A stretch of 64,000 nt of DNA from Desulfocucumis sp964643075 (GCA_964643075.1 CAZXQO010000011.1:1-64000); one strand, 5' to 3'. Counted from the first letter of the stretch, positions 41,319 through 51,054 are shown. Numbers and translations: made by a program. Notes: generated by a model not told the origin, from the sequence alone.

Positions 41319-41819
41319 CTATCCCTCCTTACCACCATTCATGGCAATAATTTTTTCTTTAAGCCTTTGCTCCACAAAAGGCGGCACCAAATCCGTTACG
41401 CTACCCCCGAATAGTACCACCTCTTTAACCGAACTGGAACTGATAAAAGAATACTCAGCTCTGGTCATAAGAAAAACAGTTTCCACAGAGGGGGCCAGTT
41501 TTTTATTGGTGAGGGCCATCATGAACTCATTTTCGAAGTCAGATATAGCTCTAAGCCCCCTGATAATGGCCTGTGCTCCTATCTCCTTGGCAAAATTCAC
41601 CGTGAGTCCGCTAAAGGTTTCAACTATAACATTATAATAGGGGCGTAAAATCTCTCTTAACATCTCTTCTTTTTCCGCTACCGTAAACAGCGGTACCTTG
41701 CTGGCGTTTTTGGAAACGGATACGATAACATGGTCGAACAACATGGCCGCCCGTTCGATTATATCCAGGTGACCGTTGGTAACCGGGTCAAAGCTGCCCG
41801 GATAAATGGCTACCCGCAA
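41319..41819 (-). CDS. coaD: phosphopantetheine adenylyltransferase
   Basis: A 166-residue nucleotidyltransferase that makes dephospho-CoA. The N-terminal AIYPGSFDPVTNGHLDIIERA contains the HxGH-type TNGH motif, and ISSSSVKEVVLFGG near residue 127 is the second conserved block. The start is a TTG ten bases after GGAGG. Confidence 0.97.
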   Translation of the reverse strand: MRVAIYPGSFDPVTNGHLDIIERAAMLFDHVIVSVSKNASKVPLFTVAEKEEMLREILRPYYNVIVETFSGLTVNFAKEIGAQAIIRGLRAISDFENEFMMALTNKKLAPSVETVFLMTRAEYSFISSSSVKEVVLFGGSVTDLVPPFVEQRLKEKIIAMNGGKEG

Positions 41820-41894
41820 TGATTACCAACCTCCTTTACGGCTTCGAAAGATATTCATCTGGCCGTTCAAAATTGAAAGGTGAGACGCAGTTTT

Positions 41895-42455
41895 TCAACG
41901 GTCTGAGAGCTGTTTGAAAAATGAGAGCATAGTATCCCCGTATCTTTCCTGCCTGAACATCCTGAACTCCCCAATCATCGAAGGGATCTCCTCCCTCTTG
42001 CTGCTTTCGGCAACGATTACTCCACCCGGCGATAGCAAACCTTGCCCAGCCAGCTTGTCAATAATTATGACCTCATGACCGCAACCATATGGAGGATCTA
42101 AAAAAATAATATTAAATTGTTCTTTCCCAACCAAAAGTGTATTTATGCCGTCGAGGGCGCTATTTTTTACTATTTGACAGCGTTCATGGAAGCCCGTTAA
42201 GATTATATTTTTCTTAATTGCCTGCACAGCTTTGGATTCCTGTTCGACAAACACACATCTGGCCGCTCCGCGGCTCAATGCTTCTATGCCTACGTTACCT
42301 GTACCGGCAAAGATGTCCAGGAAATTGCAGTCCACAATCTGATCGCCCAGCATGCTAAACAGTGCTTCCTTTACCCTGTCAGCTGTTGGCCTGCCTGTCC
42401 ACCCCCGGGGCACGGTAAGTATCCTTTTTTTAGCAGAGCCGGCAATAATCCGCAA
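41895..42455 (-). CDS. rsmD: 16S rRNA (guanine-966-N2)-methyltransferase
   Basis: A 186-residue Rossmann methyltransferase. The RsmD N-terminus RIIAGSAKKRIL, the RPTADRVKEALFSML block, the AdoMet motif DIFAGTGNVGIEALSRGA near residue 44 and the catalytic DPPYG near 120 are present. Start TTG at 42455 with GGGG eight bases before it. Its usual partner coaD follows. Confidence 0.95.
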   Translation of the reverse strand: MRIIAGSAKKRILTVPRGWTGRPTADRVKEALFSMLGDQIVDCNFLDIFAGTGNVGIEALSRGAARCVFVEQESKAVQAIKKNIILTGFHERCQIVKNSALDGINTLLVGKEQFNIIFLDPPYGCGHEVIIIDKLAGQGLLSPGGVIVAESSKREEIPSMIGEFRMFRQERYGDTMLSFFKQLSDR

Positions 42456-42627
42456 AGATTATTTCCCCTGCCCTTCTTTAAATAGCCATCTTATTAACAA
42501 AAATATTATAGCATAATCGTTGTAAAAAATCGATTTTTTTGAAATATGCCACTATTATCTATGCATATCGATATATTCGTCAAAAAAAGGGGAAACTATT
42601 TTAGAAAACATCACAGGGGGTAATTGG

Positions 42628-43611
42628 ATGAACTTAGATTTTTTTCAGTCGTTTAATATTAACGTCGACCTGGCCCTGGAAGCCCGGGAAATTATACAGG
42701 GAAAAAGCGGCCAGGAAATACCCGGGGTAAGAGTGGACCGGGAAAAATATGATTTTGCTACAGTAACCATCGTAAATGTGGAGGAAAAATCAGCTGAATC
42801 CGTTATGGGTAAACCGATAGGAACATATATAACCATAGAATCGCCAGTAATCAAAGATAATGACCCCGAAGCCCACCACCAAATAGGGGAAATACTGGCA
42901 GCTCAGTTGATGAAGCTTTTTAATCTCCCGGAAGGCGCCTCCATACTGGTGGTAGGTCTGGGCAACTGGAACGCCACCCCCGATGCCCTAGGTCCCAAAG
43001 TGGTAAGTATGACCATGGTGACCAGGCATATATTCAATTATGCCCCCGAGGAGCTGCGGCCCGGTATGCGCAAGGTAAGTGCCCTGGCCCCGGGGGTACT
43101 TGGTCTGACCGGCATTGAAACCGCCGAGGTTATCCGCGGCGTGGTGGAAAAAACAGGCCCGAACATGGTTATAGCCATAGACTCACTGGGCGCCAGGAAT
43201 GTGTCCAGAATAGGCACCACCATACAGATTGCCAATACCGGTGTGAACCCAGGCTCCGGGGTGGGCAACCAAAGAAAAGCTCTGAACATGGAAACTCTGG
43301 GCGTTCCGGTAGTCGCCATCGGTGTGCCCACCGTGGTCAACGCGGCGGTTATTGCCAAGGATACAGTGGATCTGTTCATGGAGCAGCTCAGGAACAACCA
43401 GACCGTTTATAATGTTGTCAGCACATTAAACCCCAACGTTAGCAGTCAGGTAATTGAAAAGATACTGGAGCCATTCGGCGGCCAGCTAATGGTAACGCCC
43501 AAAGAAATAGACGATTTGATTCAAAGAGCCTCTAAAATCATAGCCGGAGGGATAACCAAAGCCTTGCACCCCAATCTACATCCGAACGAATACGAGTATT
43601 ATCTTCATTAA
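42628..43611 (+). CDS. gpr: germination protease GPR
   Basis: A 327-residue endopeptidase that starts degradation of small acid-soluble proteins at germination. It is made as a zymogen and trims its own N-terminus. Conserved GLGNWNATPDALGPKVV near residue 112, ALAPGVLGLTGIETAE near 152 and IAIDSLGARNVSRIG near 186 are all typical. ACAGGGGGTAA precedes the ATG. A matching substrate gene (SASP) lies 150 bases downstream in the opposite direction. Confidence 0.96.
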   Translation: MNLDFFQSFNINVDLALEAREIIQGKSGQEIPGVRVDREKYDFATVTIVNVEEKSAESVMGKPIGTYITIESPVIKDNDPEAHHQIGEILAAQLMKLFNLPEGASILVVGLGNWNATPDALGPKVVSMTMVTRHIFNYAPEELRPGMRKVSALAPGVLGLTGIETAEVIRGVVEKTGPNMVIAIDSLGARNVSRIGTTIQIANTGVNPGSGVGNQRKALNMETLGVPVVAIGVPTVVNAAVIAKDTVDLFMEQLRNNQTVYNVVSTLNPNVSSQVIEKILEPFGGQLMVTPKEIDDLIQRASKIIAGGITKALHPNLHPNEYEYYLH

Positions 43612-43616
43612 GGAAA

Positions 43617-43667
43617 GGGGACACACCTCTATTTTGGGCCTATCTTTGGGGTCAGAGGAATGTCCCC
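43617..43667 (+). repeat. family A repeat
   Basis: GGGGACACACCTCT, a 22-base spacer, then TCAGAGGAATGTCCCC: a minimal single-unit copy, just after the gpr stop. Confidence 0.85.
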
Positions 43668-43680
43668 AAATTTCAAATAA

Positions 43681-43706
43681 AAACCCCGCCTTACGGCAGG
43701 GTTTTT
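43681..43706 (+). terminator. intrinsic terminator
   Basis: AAACCCCGCC ... GGCAGGGTTTTT, ending the gpr transcript after the repeat. Confidence 0.8.
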
Positions 43707-43757
43707 CGGCTACGGCACTTTAAAAGCGCCAACCGCATTGTATTATATGTTTATATG

Positions 43758-44018
43758 TTATCCCTGAGGGGTATCCAGGCTTACTCCGGTAGCGGCGTTG
43801 ATGGCGCCCGCACCTGACTGCATCAGGGACGCTTCACCGAGAGCAACCAATCTCTTGGTTATGTTACCACCGACATAACCGTTTTGTCTGGAAGTCAGCT
43901 GGCCTTTGTCAACCTGGTTATAATTTGTCAGACCCAGTTCGTTGGCCACCTCAAATTTCATAGCGTTCAGAGCGCTGCCGGCTCCGGGAACCACTTTTTG
44001 ATTAGTGTTACGGGCCAT
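43758..44018 (-). CDS. alpha/beta-type small acid-soluble spore protein
   Basis: An 86-residue SASP that coats spore DNA. The GPR cleavage region KFEVANELGLTNYNQVDKG and the second conserved block NGYVGGNITKRLVALGEASL are nearly canonical. AAAGGAGGGA precedes the start. Upstream on the minus strand GTATT and CAATACTA are spaced 19 bases apart, loosely like a forespore sigma-G promoter. Its protease gene gpr is the neighbour. Confidence 0.95.
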   Translation of the reverse strand: MARNTNQKVVPGAGSALNAMKFEVANELGLTNYNQVDKGQLTSRQNGYVGGNITKRLVALGEASLMQSGAGAINAATGVSLDTPQG

Positions 44019-44321
44019 TAAGTAAATCCCTCCTTTTATTTTGATGTTAGTATTGTCTCCCGTAATTAACTACAAATACGTAGTATTTAATGGCACTTCT
44101 GTAATATCAAAATAAATTAACATATCTAAACCAAAACAAAGGACAAACAATAAATAAAGCAATATTTTAACATATTTACAAAGCTAACTATTACAGCACC
44201 GCCTTTAGCCTTCTTGACCTTGCGGCCACCTTTATCCAAAAATAACAAAAGTACTATACTGCTTTTACAATGGTACAACTTTTAACAAAAATTAAAACAG
44301 GTACTAAATCTGGTATCTAAT
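44019..44321. other. 303-base spacer between recG and the SASP gene
   Basis: AT-rich, containing the SASP leader and the possible sigma-G promoter. Nothing else recognised. Confidence 0.4.
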
Positions 44322-46400
44322 CTATCCTACATTAATAAAAATCAAATCCTTGTCAAAACGATTTTTGAGTTCTTCCAGCAGGCTCCGGTGTTCCGCCCTG
44401 CCCAGGGCCGGGTCCCCCAGCAATAATTCCCGGGCTTCTTTCCGGGCCACCTCCAGTGCCCGAATGTCCCTTATCGGATCGGCTATTCTATAGGCTACTG
44501 CGCCGGACTGGCGGGTGCCGAACAGTTCGCCCGGACCCCGCAGTTCCAAATCCTTTTCCGCCAGCAGAAAGCCATTGCCGATCTGGCACATGGCCCTCAG
44601 TCTGGTCTCCGTATCTTCGCCACGGGCATCGGATATAAGATAACAGATAGAGGCATGTCTTCCCCTGCCGACCCTGCCCCTTAGTTGGTGCAACTGGGCC
44701 AGGCCAAACCTGTGCGCATCAAATATCACCATTACCGTGGCATTGGGCACATCAACCCCCACCTCAACCACAGTAGTGCTTACAAGCACGTCTATATGTC
44801 CGTCCCTGAACCGGTTAATAACTGTTTCCTTTTCTTCCGGCTTCATTCTCCCATGCAGCAGGTCGACCCGGCAGCCCCCGAGTTCTCCTGAGGCCAGCCT
44901 GGAAGCCAACTCCACCGCTGAAAGAAGATCAACCTTTTCCGATTCCTCCACCAGGGGGCAGACAATGTAAGCCTGCCTGCCCATGGTCACCTGCTCCAAT
45001 ATTTTTTCATAAACACCTGCCATCCGAGAGTGACGGTAAAAATAGGTTTTAACCGGGGTCCTGCCCGGGGGTAAATCAGGTATGGTACTCACCGCCAGGT
45101 CTCCGTAAAGGGTCAGAGCCAGGGTGCGAGGTATTGGGGTAGCAGTCATGACCAGCACATCGGGCTGATGTCCCTTGAACTGGAGCACGGCCCGCTGCTT
45201 CACCCCAAAACGGTGCTGCTCGTCAATTACTACCATGGCCAGGTTTTTAAATTCAACGTCTTGCTGGAGCAGGGCGTGGGTGCCCAACACCACCCCTGTT
45301 TTCCCCTCTCTTATCTTTTCAAGAACTTCCTGCCTGTTTTTCTTCTTCATGCCTCCAGTCAGTAAAGTAGTTTCCAACCCCAGGGAAGAAAAATATTTGC
45401 TGATGTTTTTATAGTGCTGTTCGACCAGTATCTCCGTCGGCGCCATCATCGCGGCCTGCAGACCGCTGTTTACAGCTTTAAGCAGGGCCATAACGCAAAC
45501 CACAGTTTTCCCCGCCCCCACATCGCCCTGCAGGAGCCTGTACATAGGGGTCTGTGCATCCATATCCAGGGAAATCTCCTCCCAGGCAGTTCTTTGCCCC
45601 GGGGTAAAACTAAACGGCAGAGAAGACAAAAACTGATCTTCCAAGCCGCTTTTTATTTTATAGCTGTGGTCTTTTTTTACGGCGACAATTGTGTTACGGC
45701 GCATGGTCATTATGATTTGCTGTAGAAATAATTCCTCAAAAACAAATCTTCTCCGGGCCGCCCGATAGTCTTCTGAGCTTTGGGGAAAGTGCACCATTTG
45801 CAGGGCTGCTCCCAGGTCCGGCAGTTTATACTTGGTAGCTAGCGAAACGGGGATAAAGTCATCCAGGCCGCCAGCCCACTCGTCCAGGGCAGACTTCACC
45901 GCCGCCCTCAGAACTCGCTGGCTGAGCTGTTCCGTAAGCGGATACACCGGCACCAGCCGGCCTGTATATAAAGCTTCGGAGCCGTCCTCCAGCTCATAGT
46001 CCAGCACCTGTAACTGGATTTGACCCATAAACCTGTTTATTTTGCCAGTCAGAAGCAGCCATGTGCCCTCATGCAATTGCTTTTTTATATACGGCTGGTT
46101 ATACCACACCGCATAAAACAATCCGTACCCGTCATATAAGGCCAGCTTGGTAATGGTAAGACCTTTTCTGGGTTTGGATTCCTCCGCCCCCATAACTCTG
46201 CCCCGTATGCTGGCCCTAACCCCGCTGTCATAGGCATGGGCAGGTTTCAACTGGGTTCTGTCCTCGTATTCCCGGGGAAAATGATACAATAAATCCCCCA
46301 CGCTGTTTATACTAAGGCGGCTCAACAGAGATGCCCGTTTGGGGCCTACATTTTTCACATATTTAACTGGATTACTCCAGGGTAGTCCCCGCAATGGCAT
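44322..46400 (-). CDS. recG: ATP-dependent DNA helicase RecG
   Basis: A 692-residue branch-migration helicase. An N-terminal wedge/OB region (to about 165, with YHFPREYEDRT) is followed by the helicase core: LLQGDVGAGKTVV near 292, DEQHRFGVKQR near 390, TATPIPRTLALTLYGDL near 418, the C-terminal helicase motif STTVVEVGVDVPNATVMV near 540 and QLRGRVGRG near 572. Full family length. It lies alone in the minus direction upstream of the SASP gene. Confidence 0.97.
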   Translation of the reverse strand: MPLRGLPWSNPVKYVKNVGPKRASLLSRLSINSVGDLLYHFPREYEDRTQLKPAHAYDSGVRASIRGRVMGAEESKPRKGLTITKLALYDGYGLFYAVWYNQPYIKKQLHEGTWLLLTGKINRFMGQIQLQVLDYELEDGSEALYTGRLVPVYPLTEQLSQRVLRAAVKSALDEWAGGLDDFIPVSLATKYKLPDLGAALQMVHFPQSSEDYRAARRRFVFEELFLQQIIMTMRRNTIVAVKKDHSYKIKSGLEDQFLSSLPFSFTPGQRTAWEEISLDMDAQTPMYRLLQGDVGAGKTVVCVMALLKAVNSGLQAAMMAPTEILVEQHYKNISKYFSSLGLETTLLTGGMKKKNRQEVLEKIREGKTGVVLGTHALLQQDVEFKNLAMVVIDEQHRFGVKQRAVLQFKGHQPDVLVMTATPIPRTLALTLYGDLAVSTIPDLPPGRTPVKTYFYRHSRMAGVYEKILEQVTMGRQAYIVCPLVEESEKVDLLSAVELASRLASGELGGCRVDLLHGRMKPEEKETVINRFRDGHIDVLVSTTVVEVGVDVPNATVMVIFDAHRFGLAQLHQLRGRVGRGRHASICYLISDARGEDTETRLRAMCQIGNGFLLAEKDLELRGPGELFGTRQSGAVAYRIADPIRDIRALEVARKEARELLLGDPALGRAEHRSLLEELKNRFDKDLIFINVG

Positions 46401-46610
46401 AACCCCCGCAAAGACAGTTTGATTTTTTAAACCCGCATTTTGTACGAAGCTTAAATAATTATTCTATTATATCATTGTGAACCATAATAACATATATAAT
46501 CAGAACCGGTGCAATACAGCAATGTCGCCCGATGAGTTAATATATGCTTGCACCATTTTATTATTTTTGGTAAAATTACAAATGTGGTTTGTGCAAAGGA
46601 GGTGTTCACG

Positions 46611-46802
46611 TTGTCCAGAAAATGTTCTGTTTGCGGCAAAGGCGTACAGGTAGGCATGAAGGTAAGCCACTCCCATATTCGCACCAAAAGAACCTGGGCC
46701 CCAAACTTACAACGGGTGAAGGCCATAGTTAACGGTTCACCCTCTAAGATTCTGGTATGTACCCGCTGCCTCAGGAGCGGTAAGGTGCAAAGGGCAATAT
46801 AA
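46611..46802 (+). CDS. rpmB: 50S ribosomal protein L28
   Basis: A 63-residue L28 starting at TTG 46611, six bases after AAAGGAGGTG; the longer open frame has no ribosome site. The zinc-binding pairs CSVCGKG near residue 4 and CTRCLRSG near 52 and the family's SHSHIRTKRTWAPNLQ are present. A terminator follows. Confidence 0.96.
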   Translation: MSRKCSVCGKGVQVGMKVSHSHIRTKRTWAPNLQRVKAIVNGSPSKILVCTRCLRSGKVQRAI

Positions 46803-46825
46803 TAACAAAAAAACAGTTGAGCATA

Positions 46826-46851
46826 CAAAAACGGCATTTAAGCCGTTTTTG
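46826..46851 (+). terminator. intrinsic terminator of rpmB
   Basis: CAAAAACGGC-ATTTAA-GCCGTTTTTG, followed by CTTTTC. Confidence 0.85.
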
Positions 46852-46916
46852 CTTTTCTCTAAAAAAAGGGCTGCCACACCTCAGGACTATTGGTCATCCA
46901 CCCCGTGTCTAAGGAA

Positions 46917-47005
46917 AGGGGACACACCTCTCTATAGAGCTTGGCTCTGGGGGTCAGAGGAATGTCCCCGATTGGAATGGCTCTGGGGTCGGAGGAATGT
47001 CCCCA
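46917..47005 (+). repeat. family A repeat
   Basis: GGGGACACACCTCTC, TATAGAGCTTGGCTCTGGGG, and two AGAGGAATGTCCCC-type tails around CGATTGGAATGGCTCTG. It is the clearest reference copy. At 46868 it is preceded by a GGGCTGCC...CCTCAGGACTA sequence also seen at 18690. Confidence 0.9.
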
Positions 47006-47035
47006 ACTATTGTATACTTTCCTGAACAATGAAAA

Positions 47036-47057
47036 GAACACCCTAAACGGGGTGTTC
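47036..47057. terminator. bidirectional intrinsic terminator
   Basis: GAACACCC-TAAACG-GGGTGTTC with a T-rich tract on either side. It ends the MBL-fold gene. Confidence 0.75.
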
Positions 47058-47074
47058 TAAATTTTTTTAACTAA

Positions 47075-47920
47075 TCAGAGTGTTATGGACATTCCCTCCC
47101 GGGCCGCAAAGCAGCCGGGATAACGATCTCTGGCCTGCCGCTCAATGGATTCCATGTCGCTGTCAGTGTGAAAAGGATCGTGGTGGTATAATGCCAGCTT
47201 TTTCACCCCGGCGGCCTTAACCAGCTTTACTGCCTCCTGCCAGGTGGAATGGCCCCAGCCCACCCTTGGAAAATTGCCGTTCGTTCCCAGGTATTCCTCA
47301 TCAGTATAGTTGGTGTCAATTATTACCAGATCTGTCCCGCTGATAAAATTACATATATTTAAATCTAGATCATCGTAATGCTCGTTGTCTGTCACGTAGC
47401 AGCAGGATTTTCCACCGTATTCCAGACGGTACGAAATACTCCCTCCCGGGTGGTTGTTATGAATAGTCTTAACAATAATGCCATCTCCCAGGTCAATATC
47501 ATGTCCGCTGTCTACCTCCCGGAAATCTATGACAGCTCCCATCTGTTCCAGAGATACCGGAAAGTGTGTATATTCCATTTGACCCCGCATAAGATTGGCA
47601 AAAGTTTGATTCATTTTACCCTGCCCGTAAAGAATGAAATTATTATCCTTTACAAAAGCCGGCCCAAAAAAAGGAAAGCCCTGAATGTGGTCCCAGTGTG
47701 TGTGGCTGATAAAAATCTCCCCGGATATTTTTTTACCCTTTTTAAGCAAATATTGACCTAAATCCACTATACCGCTACCGGCGTCAAATATAAAGAAACG
47801 ATCCCTTATCTGTACTTGCACACAGGAGGTGTTGCCACCATATTTTACAGTATGAATACCGGGTACAGGCCTTGATCCCCTTACACCCCAAAAAGTAACA
47901 TTGATATCCCCATTAACCAT
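47075..47920 (-). CDS. metallo-beta-lactamase-fold hydrolase
   Basis: A 281-residue MBL-fold protein. The metal-binding HTHWDHIQG lies near residue 72, with further ligands in NNHPGG near 136, DNEH near 177 and YHHDPFHTD near 245. N-terminal VTFWGVRGSRPVPG and GGNTSCVQV resemble the phosphodiesterase/ribonuclease-Z-like group (also found next to response-regulator genes). It may act on a cyclic nucleotide or nucleic acid; the substrate cannot be told. Monocistronic. Confidence 0.85.
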   Translation of the reverse strand: MVNGDINVTFWGVRGSRPVPGIHTVKYGGNTSCVQVQIRDRFFIFDAGSGIVDLGQYLLKKGKKISGEIFISHTHWDHIQGFPFFGPAFVKDNNFILYGQGKMNQTFANLMRGQMEYTHFPVSLEQMGAVIDFREVDSGHDIDLGDGIIVKTIHNNHPGGSISYRLEYGGKSCCYVTDNEHYDDLDLNICNFISGTDLVIIDTNYTDEEYLGTNGNFPRVGWGHSTWQEAVKLVKAAGVKKLALYHHDPFHTDSDMESIERQARDRYPGCFAAREGMSITL

Positions 47921-48249
47921 GCGCGTCTGTAGCCTCCGTTAAGGTCAGTTCCATTAACCTTCATCCCCGGGCAGTACCCTTAAAAGCCAAAACCTGATGA
48001 AAAAATTACCAGCAGAAAATCTACATTTTATTTTACCAAAACTACCATGTATAGGTAAAGCATATAATTTGTCGTAACATGTAAAATAGTGCTTCCGACC
48101 CATTCCCGGGCAGAAGATTTGGGTTAATTAAACCTATACGAATAACATCCTGATGATGCTTATAACCCAGTCAAAAAAAACGGCAGGTGAATAGTTCATC
48201 TATATCCCATACCCTGGCGTTATCGGAGATATCACTCGCATTCCTATTT
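47921..48249. other. 329-base spacer, nothing recognised
   Basis: An AT-rich leader for the MBL gene. I found no terminator with a clear T tract, riboswitch core or small reading frame with a ribosome site. Confidence 0.35.
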
Positions 48250-49293
48250 TTACAATAATTTCACCAGCCTGCCGGTATCGCTGATACCGGGAATACGGCC
48301 ACGCTTAGCGATAGGTTTGCCATCTATTTCTTTTATATCCATGGTCATATCGATGGCCGGGGCACCGGATATATAACTTCCAACCCCAAAGGCCTCAGCC
48401 CCTGCGGCGGACAGCTGGATAATCCGCTCCGGAGTCACCCCTCCGCTGACCAGTATCTTCACATGGCTATGACCGGCTTGATCCAGCCTGGCCCGCACTT
48501 CTCTCACCAGCCCCGGAGTCACGCCACCCCTTTCCCCGGGTGTGTCAAGCCTTACGGCGTCCAGTGCACCGCCCAGGGCTTCTGCTACCCTTAAGGTCTC
48601 CTCTGCTTCATCCTTGAAAGTATCCACCAGCACTACCACTGGGGTTCCCTCCGGCATTACCCTGTGATAAGTTTCCGCCACCCGGACAGTATCCCCTACA
48701 ATAAGAAAGACCGTGTGGGGAACGGTTCCCGAGGGCTCTATACCGGCCAGCCTGGCCCCGAGAATACAGCTGTTACCGTCCGCCCCTCCGATTACTGCAG
48801 CCCTCTCCATCACCGGCGCCACCGCCGGGTGCACATGCCGGGCGCCGAAGCAAATAACCCTTCTGTCGCCAGCAGCTTCTTTACATATCCGTGCCGCCGT
48901 GGCCCAGCCGCTGGAACTGGCCAGTATACCAAGCAGGGCTGTTTCATGAATGCCAAAATCGTCATAAGGACCGGCAATGCGTATAATAACTTCTTTTTCC
49001 CCGAAACGCTCCCCCTCAGGTAAGGACCAAACCTGCGCCCCGGTCCCGGCCAGCAGGTTTTTTACCTCCGGAACACCGGCTAAAACGCCATGTTTCCCGG
49101 CAAACACCTCTGCCACCACTGGGGTTTTGTCCAGTCCCAGAGCCCGGAGTATTTCCCTGGTCTTGATAAAGTATATATCAGTTGTCCAGCCGTATTTTAT
49201 TTCCTCCTGGTCCGCTGAAAAAAGCCTGTCCCCGTGGGACACCTTAAATGAGGCAACCTCTTGAAGATTTTGCACCGTCTTTGCTGAGGACAA
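48250..49293 (-). CDS. nicotinate phosphoribosyltransferase-like protein
   Basis: A 347-residue protein of the type II phosphoribosyltransferase barrel family, short archaeal-type NAPRTase branch. FGARHVHPAVAPVMERAA near residue 148, LVDTFKDEAEETL near 222, VRLDTPGERGG near 247 and LVSGGVTPERI near 278 are the substrate-site segments. It would make nicotinate mononucleotide from nicotinate and PRPP. The start is TTG 49293 with GGGGG seven bases upstream. It follows ribH in the riboflavin operon, an unusual partner. A related pyrophosphorylase role is possible. Confidence 0.82.
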   Translation of the reverse strand: MSSAKTVQNLQEVASFKVSHGDRLFSADQEEIKYGWTTDIYFIKTREILRALGLDKTPVVAEVFAGKHGVLAGVPEVKNLLAGTGAQVWSLPEGERFGEKEVIIRIAGPYDDFGIHETALLGILASSSGWATAARICKEAAGDRRVICFGARHVHPAVAPVMERAAVIGGADGNSCILGARLAGIEPSGTVPHTVFLIVGDTVRVAETYHRVMPEGTPVVVLVDTFKDEAEETLRVAEALGGALDAVRLDTPGERGGVTPGLVREVRARLDQAGHSHVKILVSGGVTPERIIQLSAAGAEAFGVGSYISGAPAIDMTMDIKEIDGKPIAKRGRIPGISDTGRLVKLL

Positions 49294-49310
49294 AGTATTA
49301 CCCCCTTCAT

Positions 49311-49778
49311 CTACACAATAGCGCGGTTGAGGTTTGCCATTTCAATGGCGACCACTGCGGCGTCCCAGCCCTTATTGCCAGCCTTGGTGCCGGCCCTTTC
49401 GATGGCTTGTTCGATGGTGTCGGCAGTGATTACACCAAAGATAGCGGGAACTCCGGTGTCAAGGCCAATTTTGGCTATGCCCTTGGATACTTCCGCCGCC
49501 ACATAGTCAAAATGCGGTGTGGCGCCCCTGATTACCGCCCCCAGGCAAACCACGGCGTCAAAACGCTGCAGGGAAATCATCCGGCGGGCCACCATGGGAA
49601 TTTCAAAGGCTCCGGGCACCCAGGCAATCTCCACATCCTGTTCATCAACGCCATGCCTCTTCAATGCGTCAAGCGCCCCGGAAAGCAGCTTATTGGTAAT
49701 AAACTCGTTAAAACGTCCCACCACCAGTCCGAAACGGAGACCCTGTCCCACCAGATGACCTTCAAATACTTTAGCCAT
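49311..49778 (-). CDS. ribH: 6,7-dimethyl-8-ribityllumazine synthase
   Basis: A 155-residue lumazine synthase, which forms icosahedral assemblies. VVGRFNEFITNKLL near residue 20, WVPGAFEIPMVA near 53, CLGAVIRGATPHFDYV near 78 and the RAGTKAGNKGWDAA segment near 130 match the family. It condenses the ribulose-phosphate product of RibBA with the pyrimidine from RibD. Confidence 0.97.
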   Translation of the reverse strand: MAKVFEGHLVGQGLRFGLVVGRFNEFITNKLLSGALDALKRHGVDEQDVEIAWVPGAFEIPMVARRMISLQRFDAVVCLGAVIRGATPHFDYVAAEVSKGIAKIGLDTGVPAIFGVITADTIEQAIERAGTKAGNKGWDAAVVAIEMANLNRAIV

Positions 49779-49823
49779 ATCTCTTCTCCTCGCTTTACTT
49801 TTATATCTTTTTTCAACGGCCGC

Positions 49824-51029
49824 CTAGCCGATGTTCAGCAGATGGCCAAGCTTACGCTTTTTGGTGGAAAGATAGAATTTATTTTCATCTCCCGGGCATA
49901 TCTCTATGGGCACCCGGTCAACCACCTCCAGGCCGTGTCCCTCCAGCCCGGCTATTTTTCTTGGGTTATTGGTGATCAGTCTTATCTTTCTTAATCCCAG
50001 TTCCACCAGTATCTGGGCGCCAAGTCCATAGTCCCGCAAATCAGCGGGAAAACCCAAAGCCTCATTGGCTTCCACGGTATCCTTGCCCTGATCCTGCAGA
50101 TGATAGGCCCTTATTTTATTTAAAAGCCCGATACCGCGTCCCTCCTGACGCATATAAAGGAATACCCCTACGCCTTCCCGTGAAATCATTTCCATGGCCC
50201 GGGCCAGTTGATCGCCGCAGTCGCAGCGTGACGAACCAAACACGTCGCCGGTTAAGCATTCCGAGTGCACACGTACCAGGGGAGCTTCCACGGAGTCAAG
50301 ATCACCCTTGACCAGGGCAAGGTGACCTTTGTTGTCCAGCAGGCTCTCATAAGCCACGGCTACGAAATCGCCATATTTAGTGGGCAGTTTGGCCGAGTCC
50401 ACCCTTTTGATTAATCTTTCAGTTTTGCGACGATATTGAATAAGATCCGCAATGGTGGCGATCTTCAACCCGTGGTGCCCGCAAAACTCGATTAATTCGG
50501 GCAATCTGGCCATGGTCCCGTCATCCTTCATTATTTCGCAGATTACCCCGGCGGGATAAAGCCCGGCCAGCCTGGTCATGTCCACCACCGCTTCGGTATG
50601 ACCCGCCCGGCGCAGTACTCCGCCTTCCTTTGCCCTCAATGGAAAAACATGGCCGGGACGGCGTAAATCCTCGGGGCGGGTAGCGGAATTTAGCATGGCA
50701 CTGACAGTGGCTGCCCGCTCGTGAGCGGATATCCCCGTAGTGGTATCCTTATGGTCAACGGAGACGGTAAATGCCGTGCCGTTGGGATCGGTGTTTTTGG
50801 TGACCATGGCCGGCAGTTCCAACTCATCCAGCCTTTTGCCTTCCATGGGCATGCAAATCAGGCCCCTTCCGTGTGTGGCCATGAAATTTACCGCCTCCGG
50901 GCTAACCTTTTCAGCAGCCATGATCAGGTCGCCCTCATTCTCCCTGTCCTCGTCATCAATCATTACGACTATTTTCCCCTGACGTATATCATCAAGAGCC
51001 TCTTCAATGGTATTGACCTTAAAGCTCAT
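49824..51029 (-). CDS. ribBA: bifunctional DHBP synthase/GTP cyclohydrolase II
   Basis: A 401-residue fusion. The N-terminal RibB domain (to about 200) has VMIDDEDRENEGDLIMAAE and the GHTEAVVDMTRLAG block; the C-terminal RibA domain has the zinc site CLTGDVFGSSRCDCGDQL and YMRQEGRGIGLLNKI. Together they supply the two precursors of riboflavin. ATG 51029 follows GGAGGATAA; the longer frame starts inside a family A repeat and was rejected. Confidence 0.96.
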   Translation of the reverse strand: MSFKVNTIEEALDDIRQGKIVVMIDDEDRENEGDLIMAAEKVSPEAVNFMATHGRGLICMPMEGKRLDELELPAMVTKNTDPNGTAFTVSVDHKDTTTGISAHERAATVSAMLNSATRPEDLRRPGHVFPLRAKEGGVLRRAGHTEAVVDMTRLAGLYPAGVICEIMKDDGTMARLPELIEFCGHHGLKIATIADLIQYRRKTERLIKRVDSAKLPTKYGDFVAVAYESLLDNKGHLALVKGDLDSVEAPLVRVHSECLTGDVFGSSRCDCGDQLARAMEMISREGVGVFLYMRQEGRGIGLLNKIRAYHLQDQGKDTVEANEALGFPADLRDYGLGAQILVELGLRKIRLITNNPRKIAGLEGHGLEVVDRVPIEICPGDENKFYLSTKKRKLGHLLNIG

Positions 51030-51054
51030 TTTTTTATCCTCCTTTATTAATGAA

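Noticed and set aside
46472..46837. 121-residue minus-strand frame opposite rpmB
   Set aside because: It is antisense to a clear L28 gene and has no protein features.
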